Source: Hazenella coriacea
GTDB lineage: Bacteria > Bacillota > Bacilli > Thermoactinomycetales > Thermoactinomycetaceae
Direction: 5' to 3'
DNA: 64,000 nt
Assembly: GCF_004341825.1 (NCBI RefSeq)
Contig: NZ_SMAG01000002.1
Location: 372,001 to 436,000, forward strand
The notes under the pieces are model-generated. The model had not been told where the DNA came from, did not search any database, and saw only the letters and a program-made list of their open reading frames with translations. Numbering within the stretch: position 1 is the stretch's first letter; each line of letters starts with the position of its first letter. Of this stretch, positions 57,335 to 64,000 are shown one piece after another. A program made the position numbers and the translations under genes.

Positions 57335-59734
57335 TTGGCACGCATAAAAAAAGCGGCAGTACTGGGAGCCGGTGTGATGGGAGCTGCGATTGCAGGTCAC
57401 TTAGCTAACGTAGGAATTCCCACTTATTTGTTGGATATTGTGCCACGGGATTTGAATGATCAAGAAAAAGCAAAAGGACTTTCTCTTGAGGACAAAGTGG
57501 TTCGTAACCGTTTTGCACAAGCGGGGAAAGATCGTTTATTTAAAGAGAAACCATCTCCCCTTTATACCAAAGAGGTGGCAGAGCGTATTACGGTTGGCAA
57601 CTTGGAAGATGATTTTCATCACTTAGGAGAGGTCGACTGGGTGATTGAGGTAGTTGTTGAAAACCTCAAAATTAAACAAGACTTATTTGCACGATTGGAA
57701 CAAGTGTGGAAGCCAGGGATTGTTGTCAGTTCTAATACTTCAGGGATTTCAATCAACGAAATGGTGGATGGTTGTTCCTCAGAGTTTAAAAAGCATTTCC
57801 TCGGAACACACTTTTTTAACCCACCTCGTTATATGAAGCTATTAGAAATCATTCCTACAGCAGAGACTGATCCTTCTATATTGGCTGAGATGAAAGCGTT
57901 TGCCGAAGATGTGCTTGGTAAAGGGGTCGTTTTATGTAAGGATACCCCTAACTTCATCGCCAATCGGATTGGAACCTATGGTTTACAAATCACCCTACAA
58001 GCGATGGAAGAAATGGGTTTAGGTCCTGATGAAGTGGATGCTGTAACAGGTCGTGCCATGGGTCGACCCAAGAGTGCAACTTTCCGCACCTTAGATTTAG
58101 TAGGTCTTGACACATTTGTTCATGTCGCTCATAACGTACATGATCATGTAGAGGATGAAGAAGAAAAAGCAGCATTTGTCATTTCTCCATTGCTACAACA
58201 AATGGTTGATCACAAATGGTTGGGGGAGAAATCAGGACAAGGTTTTTATAAAAAAGTGAAAACAGAGCAAGGAAAAGAGATCTTAGCTCTAGACCCAAGC
58301 ACCATGGAGTATCGTCCACGTAAAAAGCTAAAAGCACGTTCCTTGGATGCCTCCAAACGGGCGAAAAGCTTACCTGAGCAGTTACAAGCTCTCGTGTATG
58401 CGGATGATGTGGCCGGGAAGTTAGCATGGTCTATCACGAAAAAAGTACTACTCTATTCTGCTAACCGTCTAGAAGAGATTGCCGACGAGATCGTAAGTGT
58501 GGACCAAGCGATGAAATGGGGCTTCAACTGGGATTTAGGTCCATTTGAGATGTGGGACGCGATCGGTGTTGAAAAGTCAGTGACTCGCATGAGAGAAGAA
58601 GGCGAGACCATTCCACAGCTGGTTGAGGATCTCCTTGCTTCGGGGGCAACTTCCTTCTATCAAACAGAAGCAGGTCAGGTTCATGTTTTCCAGATTGGTG
58701 GTCAATTTGGAGAAGTGAATGAAAGTGAAAAAGTAATTTCGCTCGCCCGTCTTAAAGAACAAGGGAAGTTAATCAAAGGAAATAAAGGGGCTAGCCTGAT
58801 CGATTTAGGCGATGATATCGCTTGTCTAGAGTTTCATAGTCCCAAACAGGCCATTGGAGCCGACATTATCAACATGATTAACTACGCAGTCAAAGAGGTG
58901 CAGGCCAATTATAAAGGATTGGTCATCGGTAACCAAGCCAACAACTTCTGTGTGGGTGCGAACTTGATGTTGATGCTGATGGAAGCTCAAGATTACAACT
59001 GGCCAGAGTTGGATCTGATGGTGCGTCAATTCCAAAATGCGATGGGCTCCCTACGCTATATGGATCGTCCAGTCGTCGCAGCTCCATTTGGAATGGCATT
59101 AGGTGGCGGAGTGGAGGTTTGCTTACCAGCTGACCGTATTCAAGCTTCTGCTGAAACCTATATGGGTCTAGTAGAAGTAGGTGTGGGTCTGATCCCTGGC
59201 GGTGGTGGAAATAAGGAAATGCTCATCCGCTGGACAGAAGGAGCTGATCCCAAAGATCGTGTCTCCTTACAGCCTTTAGTTAATCAGGTGTTCATGGCTG
59301 TAGGGCAAGCCAAAGTATCTACCAGTGGAGAAGAAGCTAGAAAATATAAATTTATCCGTTCGTATGATGGAATTACGGCTAACCAAGATCATCTCATTCA
59401 TGACGCGAAGCAAGTAGCTTTAGGTCTCGCTCGTTCAGGTTATAAAGCTCCACAACCAATCAAGATCCCAGTGGTGGGTGAGTCGGGGTATAACGTACTC
59501 AAATTTGGTGCCTACGATCTGTTGAAATCAGGTTATATTTCTGAACATGATTACAAAATTGCTTCCAAGTTGGCTTTTGTTCTTGCAGGTGGAAATCTCC
59601 CTGAAGGAACCTTGGTCAGTGAGCAATATCTCTTAGATCTAGAGCGTGAAGCATTCCTAAGCTTAATTGGCGAACCAAAAACTCAACAACGGATGCAATA
59701 TATGTTGGCAAAAGGAAAACCACTCCGCAACTAA
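57335..59734 (+). CDS. fadN: 3-hydroxyacyl-CoA dehydrogenase / enoyl-CoA hydratase
   Basis: The 799-residue bifunctional enzyme of fatty acid beta-oxidation has an N-terminal NAD-binding dehydrogenase domain ([16 protein letters not shown], catalytic [16 protein letters not shown]), the C-terminal dehydrogenase domains (about 190-420: [11 protein letters not shown]), and a crotonase-type hydratase domain (about 470-720: [33 protein letters not shown]). This order, dehydrogenase first, is that of Bacillus FadN, reverse of E. coli FadB. TTG 57335 follows AGAGAGGGGG. A FadR operator lies upstream. Confidence 0.96.
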   Translation: MARIKKAAVLGAGVMGAAIAGHLANVGIPTYLLDIVPRDLNDQEKAKGLSLEDKVVRNRFAQAGKDRLFKEKPSPLYTKEVAERITVGNLEDDFHHLGEVDWVIEVVVENLKIKQDLFARLEQVWKPGIVVSSNTSGISINEMVDGCSSEFKKHFLGTHFFNPPRYMKLLEIIPTAETDPSILAEMKAFAEDVLGKGVVLCKDTPNFIANRIGTYGLQITLQAMEEMGLGPDEVDAVTGRAMGRPKSATFRTLDLVGLDTFVHVAHNVHDHVEDEEEKAAFVISPLLQQMVDHKWLGEKSGQGFYKKVKTEQGKEILALDPSTMEYRPRKKLKARSLDASKRAKSLPEQLQALVYADDVAGKLAWSITKKVLLYSANRLEEIADEIVSVDQAMKWGFNWDLGPFEMWDAIGVEKSVTRMREEGETIPQLVEDLLASGATSFYQTEAGQVHVFQIGGQFGEVNESEKVISLARLKEQGKLIKGNKGASLIDLGDDIACLEFHSPKQAIGADIINMINYAVKEVQANYKGLVIGNQANNFCVGANLMLMLMEAQDYNWPELDLMVRQFQNAMGSLRYMDRPVVAAPFGMALGGGVEVCLPADRIQASAETYMGLVEVGVGLIPGGGGNKEMLIRWTEGADPKDRVSLQPLVNQVFMAVGQAKVSTSGEEARKYKFIRSYDGITANQDHLIHDAKQVALGLARSGYKAPQPIKIPVVGESGYNVLKFGAYDLLKSGYISEHDYKIASKLAFVLAGGNLPEGTLVSEQYLLDLEREAFLSLIGEPKTQQRMQYMLAKGKPLRN

Positions 59735-59751
59735 TGGAAGGAGGAAAAAAG

Positions 59752-60933
59752 ATGCGTGAAGCAGTCATCGTTGCGGGTGCACGTACTGCTGTAGGTAAAG
59801 CAGGCAAAGGCACCTTGAAAAATACGCGTCCCGATGATCTGGGAGCGGCAGTCATTCAAGATGTATTGAAACGCGTTCCCCAGCTAGATCCAAAAGAAGT
59901 CGAAGATGTCATCATTGGCTGTGCCTTCCCAGAAGGTGAACAGGGCATGAATATGGCACGGGTCATTTCAATGCGGGCAGGTCTTCCTACTGAAGTTCCA
60001 GGTATGACTGTGAACCGTTTCTGCTCTTCTGGCTTACAAACGATTGCCATGGCAGCTGAACGGATCATGACAGGCTTTGCCGATGTCATGATTGCAGGTG
60101 GCGTGGAAAGTATGAGTATGGTTCCCATGGGTGGCTATAAACCAGCTTTCAATCCCTATTTGATGGACCATATGCCAGAACTTTATATGTCAATGGGTCA
60201 TACCGCAGAAGAAGTAGCGAAACGGTTTAACGTTACTCGTGAAGATCAAGATGCGTTTGCAGTTGAAAGTCACCGCAAAGCTTTTGAGGCGATTCAAGCG
60301 GGCAAATTTAAAGACGAAATTGTGCCGATCACGGTTAAACATCGTTTCTTTGATGAAAAAGGGAAATTGCAAGAAAAAGAAGAGATTTTTGACACGGATG
60401 AAGGTGTACGTCCAGGAACGAACCTTGAGGTCCTCAGCAAATTACGCCCTGCTTTTCATGTGAAAGGTACTGTGACGGCTGGGAATGCATCCCAGACCAG
60501 TGATGGAGCAGCAGCTGTAATCATCATGTCACGTGAAAAGGCGGAAGAACTAGGAATCAAGCCTTTAGCGGTTTTCCGTGGCTTTGCTCTGGGTGGCGTT
60601 GATCCTGATGTGATGGGAATTGGACCTGTTGCCGCTGTTCCAAAAGTGTTGGAACGGACAGGAATTCAATTAGACGAAATCGACTTGATTGAACTTAACG
60701 AAGCTTTTGCTTCCCAAGCTGTCGCAGTGATTCGTGAGCTAGGACTCAACCCAGACATTGTTAATGTGAATGGTGGTGCCATTGCTTTAGGACATCCATT
60801 GGGATGCTCAGGTGCTAAATTGACTGTTCAGATGCTGAATGAATTAGAGCGACGCCAACAACGTTATGGATTAATCACCATGTGTATCGGTGGCGGTATG
60901 GGAGCGGCCGGGATTATTGAGCGTGTGTCCTAA
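59752..60933 (+). CDS. fadA: Acetyl-CoA acyltransferase (3-ketoacyl-CoA thiolase)
   Basis: The 393-residue thiolase cleaves 3-ketoacyl-CoA in the last beta-oxidation step. Catalytic residues are Cys in [11 protein letters not shown], His in [16 protein letters not shown] and Cys in [15 protein letters not shown] 59752 is used (GGAAGGAGG in front); an ATG at 59734 overlaps the fadN stop but has no ribosome-binding site. Middle gene of fadNAE. Confidence 0.96.
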   Translation: MREAVIVAGARTAVGKAGKGTLKNTRPDDLGAAVIQDVLKRVPQLDPKEVEDVIIGCAFPEGEQGMNMARVISMRAGLPTEVPGMTVNRFCSSGLQTIAMAAERIMTGFADVMIAGGVESMSMVPMGGYKPAFNPYLMDHMPELYMSMGHTAEEVAKRFNVTREDQDAFAVESHRKAFEAIQAGKFKDEIVPITVKHRFFDEKGKLQEKEEIFDTDEGVRPGTNLEVLSKLRPAFHVKGTVTAGNASQTSDGAAAVIIMSREKAEELGIKPLAVFRGFALGGVDPDVMGIGPVAAVPKVLERTGIQLDEIDLIELNEAFASQAVAVIRELGLNPDIVNVNGGAIALGHPLGCSGAKLTVQMLNELERRQQRYGLITMCIGGGMGAAGIIERVS

Positions 60934-60958
60934 TAAAAAGATTGAATTAACTTAACCT

Positions 60959-60995
60959 CAGTCACCATGGTTTTTATGAAGAGCCATGGTGACTA
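60959..60995 (+). other. Intercistronic hairpin in fadNAE
   Basis: AGTCACCATGG pairs with CCATGGTGACT (11 bp) in the 82-base gap between fadA and fadE. There is no T-run, so an mRNA-processing or stability element is more likely than a terminator. Confidence 0.65.
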
Positions 60996-61015
60996 GATGA
61001 ATAGGAGGCAGTGAA

Positions 61016-62791
61016 ATGTCCAAGATTAAAAAAGTAAAAGGTGGAGCGTTCCTAATCGAACAAGAGGAAGCTGTTAATATTTTTACACCTGAAGATTTGA
61101 CCGAAGAGCATAAAATGATTGCTAAGACCTCTGAAGACTTCGTCAAAGATCAAGTTTGGCCAGTGCTTGAGGAGATTGAGCAACACAATTTTGAGCACTC
61201 TGTAAAGCTATTAAAAGAAGCAGGTGACTTAGGACTTTTAGGTGCTGAGGTACCTGAGAAATATGAAGGACTTGGACTTGACAAGATCAGCTCTAGCTTA
61301 ATTACGGAAAAAATGGCTCTTGGACGCTCTTTTGCTCTTTCTCATGGAGCACATGTGGGCATTGGAACCTTACCCATTGTCTTCTTTGGTAACGATGAGC
61401 AAAAGAAAAAATATCTACCTGATCTAGCAACAGGTCGTCGCTTTGCTGCATACGCATTAACTGAGCCAAGCTCTGGTTCTGATGCGTTAGGTGCTAAAAC
61501 AACTGCTAAGCTGTCTGAAGATGGTACACACTATATCTTAAACGGTGAAAAGCAATGGATCACTAACTCCGGCTTTGCAGACGTATTTGTGGTTTATGCT
61601 AAAATCGATGGCGACAAATTCACTGCATTTATTGTAGAACGTGGTTTTCCAGGAGTCTCTGTAGGACCAGAAGAAAAGAAAATGGGAATCAAAGGCTCTT
61701 CGACCCGTACCTTAATTCTCGAAGATGCTCAAGTTCCAGTTGAAAACTTATTAGGTGAAGCTGGAAAAGGTCATCATATTGCTTTCAATATCTTAAATAT
61801 TGGTCGTTATAAACTAGCTGTGGGAACAGTCGGTTCTTCCAAACGTGGCATTGAATTATCAGCTAAATATGCGAAAGAGCGTAAACAGTTTAATATTCCA
61901 ATCGCAAAATTTGGCTTAATTCGTGAAAAAATTGCTAACATGGCGATTAAAACGTATGCATTGGAAAGCATGGTTTATCGGATTGGTGGTATGTTTGACG
62001 CTGGTTTAACGGGTGTCGAGGAGGCAGAAGGAGCAGCAGTGGCTAAGGCGATTGGTGACTATGCGATTGAGTGCTCCATTTCCAAAGTATTTGGGTCTGA
62101 AGTTCTCGACTATGTAGTGGACGAAGGGGTTCAAATTCACGGTGGTTACGGCTTTATGAATGAATATGAGATTGAAAATATGTACCGTGACTCTCGGATC
62201 AACCGGATCTTTGAAGGAACTAACGAAATTAACCGTCTCTTAATTCCTGCTACTTTGATGCGTAAAGCATTAAAAGGAGAACTAGCTCTCTTACAAGCAG
62301 CTCAAGAACTACAAGAAGAGTTACTCACCATGATGCCTTCTTTCCCTGACGAAGATGCTCCTGTATTGGAAGAAGAGTACAAGCTAGTCGAAAACGCAAA
62401 GAAAATCTTACTCATGATTGCTGGTCTTGCTGTACAAAAACATGAAGAGAAGTTAAATAAAGAGCAAGAGATCTTACGTGACCTTGCAGATATTATCATC
62501 GAAACCTATGCGATGGAAAGTGCTATTCTTCGTACGAAGAAAGCAATTGAGAAAAATGGGGAAGAGAAAGAACAAGCCAAGATCGACCTCACTCGCGCAT
62601 TTATCTACGAATCCTTCCAAAAAGTAGATGCCTTTGCTCGGCATACCTTGGCTACTCTGGATGAAGGTGACGTACTTCGCACTCAATTATCTGTCTTGAA
62701 AAAATTAACTCGTATTCAACCAATGAATGAAGTTGAGTTGAAACGGACGATTGCTGCAAGAATCTTGGATGCAGAAAAATACTCTGTATAA
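61016..62791 (+). CDS. fadE: Acyl-CoA dehydrogenase
   Basis: The 591-residue FAD enzyme catalyses the first beta-oxidation step. It has YALTEPSSGSDALGAKTTA (FAD binding), TLILEDAQVPVENLLGE, FGLIREKIANMAIKTYALES, and GYGFMNEYEIENMYRDSRI followed by IFEGTNEINR, with the base Glu. The extra C-terminal helical domain (about 400-591) is the same as in Bacillus FadE. AGGAGGCAGTGAA precedes the ATG. Last gene of the operon. Confidence 0.96.
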   Translation: MSKIKKVKGGAFLIEQEEAVNIFTPEDLTEEHKMIAKTSEDFVKDQVWPVLEEIEQHNFEHSVKLLKEAGDLGLLGAEVPEKYEGLGLDKISSSLITEKMALGRSFALSHGAHVGIGTLPIVFFGNDEQKKKYLPDLATGRRFAAYALTEPSSGSDALGAKTTAKLSEDGTHYILNGEKQWITNSGFADVFVVYAKIDGDKFTAFIVERGFPGVSVGPEEKKMGIKGSSTRTLILEDAQVPVENLLGEAGKGHHIAFNILNIGRYKLAVGTVGSSKRGIELSAKYAKERKQFNIPIAKFGLIREKIANMAIKTYALESMVYRIGGMFDAGLTGVEEAEGAAVAKAIGDYAIECSISKVFGSEVLDYVVDEGVQIHGGYGFMNEYEIENMYRDSRINRIFEGTNEINRLLIPATLMRKALKGELALLQAAQELQEELLTMMPSFPDEDAPVLEEEYKLVENAKKILLMIAGLAVQKHEEKLNKEQEILRDLADIIIETYAMESAILRTKKAIEKNGEEKEQAKIDLTRAFIYESFQKVDAFARHTLATLDEGDVLRTQLSVLKKLTRIQPMNEVELKRTIAARILDAEKYSV

Positions 62792-62795
62792 ATAA

Positions 62796-62828
62796 AAACA
62801 CAGCCTCGATCTGGGGCTGTGTTTTTCG
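62796..62828 (+). terminator. Terminator of fadNAE
   Basis: AAACACAGCC/GGGCTGTGTTT stem followed by TTCG, A-run in front; it can work in both directions. Confidence 0.85.
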
Positions 62829-62846
62829 TTCATCCATCTACTATAA

Positions 62847-63386
62847 TTAAGGTAGAGAGATTTCATGAGGATTGACAAGGGATAAGTGAACGGAGTCTAT
62901 CCATTGACCATCTTTATAATAGTGTTGTGGAGTTCGTCCAACAAATTGAAAGCCATTTTTAATGAGTACAATCTGTGAACCGATATTATGGGGATCGGTG
63001 TCAGCTTCTAAGCGGTGGAAATGAAGGGTATGAAAAGCTTCATGGATGACTTGAGAAACAGCGGCAGTAGCGTAGCCTTTTCCATTATGTTTTTCTCCTA
63101 TTCGATATCCGATTTCAGCTTTATGTAAAGGAGCTCGGATGATTGAAAAGAGGTTGATTCGTCCGATGATTTCTCTCTGTTCATTACGTATGATGTACAT
63201 ATAACAGAGGTCTTGTTTTTGTTCTTCCTCATACGAGTGGATTAAAGATTTCAAATGATCTAGCTGATAATATTCATCAGGTCGGGGCATAATCACTTTT
63301 TCAAAAAAAGCTCGGTTTTCCAGTTCAAAAGCTAATAACTCTTCTGCTACTTCAGTTTGAATGGGTTCAATCATAATATTTGTCAT
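62847..63386 (-). CDS. GNAT-family N-acetyltransferase (RimJ/RimL-like)
   Basis: The 179-residue protein has the RimL/YdaF-type pattern: EIIGRINLFSIIRAPLHKAE, AEIGYRIGEKHNGKGYATAA (acetyl-CoA loop) and HRLEADTDPHNIGSQIVLIK followed by NGFQFVG. Homologues acetylate protein N-termini, small amines or antibiotics; the target is unknown. AAGAGGATTTTAT precedes ATG 63386. It converges with fadE. Confidence 0.88.
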   Translation of the reverse strand: MTNIMIEPIQTEVAEELLAFELENRAFFEKVIMPRPDEYYQLDHLKSLIHSYEEEQKQDLCYMYIIRNEQREIIGRINLFSIIRAPLHKAEIGYRIGEKHNGKGYATAAVSQVIHEAFHTLHFHRLEADTDPHNIGSQIVLIKNGFQFVGRTPQHYYKDGQWIDSVHLSLVNPHEISLP

Positions 63387-63683
63387 ATATAAAATCCTCT
63401 TTTTATATATTTGAATAATTAATCAAAAAATTGCGGATAGATAGTTGTCATATTATTTCATTAATTTGCTTCCCTTGATAATCATTCAATGTCTATGTAT
63501 GTCACTAATTATAGCTCTAAATGTATTTAATAACAAACCTTGCTAATTGATTACCATTTTTGAGCTATAGATGATTGGTGGGAACGGTGCTAGACCTTAG
63601 ACCATTCCCACTCCTCTTCTGTTCCTGATCACAAGTTCAATCCCTCAAGTGTAGAAGCAATTTGTGAATAAATCCCTACTGTG

Positions 63684-64000
63684 TTAAGAAGACCTATGCC
63701 TTAAATGGATGATTTTCCGATAAAGTGATTGGTCTGCTAATCTAAATACATTTAAACCTGGAGTCACATTGATCTCATAGAGCCAGGGATGATTATGATC
63801 ATCGATTCCATAGTCGAGACCAAATTGACGCCATTTTGGATACTTGGCACTAAATTGTTGAGCAATCTTAATCGAGAGACTTTCCAGCTTCTTTAGCATA
63901 GATTTGGATTGCTTTTCATTCCATCCGAGCTCTTTTTGAAAGAGAACATCAACCTTAGTGGGCTTACCACCGCTCTTTGCATTGGTTACAATACTTTTAG
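63684..64000 (-). CDS. YheC/YheD-type ATP-grasp protein, C-terminal part (cut by window edge)
   Basis: The frame is open to the window end, giving 105 residues beginning ...KSIVTNAKSGGKPTKVDVLF. The segment FGLDYGIDDHNHPWLYEINV followed by TPGLNVFRLADQ is the C-terminal Mg-binding part of ATP-grasp proteins of the YheC/YheD endospore-coat-associated group (D-GID--G-LWL-EVN). The start lies outside the window. It is unrelated in sequence to the ATP-grasp enzyme at 24853. Confidence 0.8.
   Translation of the reverse strand, partial: KSIVTNAKSGGKPTKVDVLFQKELGWNEKQSKSMLKKLESLSIKIAQQFSAKYPKWRQFGLDYGIDDHNHPWLYEINVTPGLNVFRLADQSLYRKIIHLRHRSS

Noticed and set aside
63571-63602. Hairpin TGGGAACGGT/ACCATTCCCA as a terminator
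   Set aside because: One mismatch and no T-run in either direction; it may be a weak terminator but is not supported.

Overview
The window comes from the chromosome of an endospore-forming member of Bacillales (Bacillota). Evidence: a spoVA-type operon with DUF1657 and DUF421 genes, spo0M, a Kin-type sporulation histidine kinase, a sigma-K-like promoter in front of a Ser/His-rich coat-type gene, a yfhH (DUF1811) homologue, an S-box leader before metH, and a fadN-fadA-fadE operon preceded by a FadR-type operator. The DNA is AT-rich, Shine-Dalgarno sites are strong, and TTG/GTG starts are common. Thermoactinomycetaceae is a guess only. No rRNA, tRNA, complete insertion sequence or CRISPR array was recognised.

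Layout. 0-6 kb is accessory: a DinB-fold protein, two unrelated ADP-ribose hydrolase types (macro domain and ADP-ribosylglycohydrolase), a tiny remnant of a nuclease-like gene, an HNH endonuclease gene interrupted by one in-frame stop, and a MazG-like gene. 6-11 kb carries tcyP, an SPFH/band-7 protein with an overlapping 45-residue partner, ung and plsC. 11-18.3 kb is a compact lipid or natural-product cluster: a divergent FabH-like ketosynthase, then acyl carrier protein, halogenase-family flavoenzyme, SDR, alpha/beta hydrolase, fatty acyl-AMP ligase-like enzyme and membrane desaturase. A FapR-like operator lies in the divergent promoter region. 18.3-24 kb is sporulation related: DUF1657, a methyltransferase, DUF421-DUF1657 fusion, spoVAC-spoVAD-spoVAE, a YitT protein and a Kin-type kinase. 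24-31 kb is again accessory: an ATP-grasp enzyme with a structured leader, a three-gene cassette with a SecB-like chaperone and a PD-(D/E)XK nuclease-like protein, a 48-residue highly acidic repeat protein, a truncated LytTR-type gene, a DUF4397 protein and an XRE-TPR regulator.

31-37 kb is the SAM-riboswitch-controlled metH-yitJ methionine operon. 37-49.7 kb mixes housekeeping and sporulation genes: a coat-like protein, ispH, yfhH, a PGM-like metalloenzyme, an L,D-transpeptidase, ablB, speD with a switch-like leader, an M32 carboxypeptidase, bioC and spo0M. 50-55.5 kb is an antimicrobial-peptide-type module: an OmpR regulator and a kinase with a duplicated sensor, then a LanFEG/Bcr-like ABC transporter. 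57-62.8 kb is the fadNAE beta-oxidation operon. The window ends inside a YheC/YheD-type ATP-grasp gene.

Best candidates for undescribed biology: (1) the FAAL/ACP/halogenase-like/desaturase cluster with its FapR-like operator; (2) the SecB-like plus PD-(D/E)XK cassette; (3) a family of about 80-nt hairpin elements, six copies found, with compensatory stem changes, each in an intergenic region and in the orientation of the downstream gene; (4) the speD leader, where one strand can pair either upstream or across the ribosome-binding site; (5) a roughly 200-nt structured RNA candidate at 50.0-50.2 kb.
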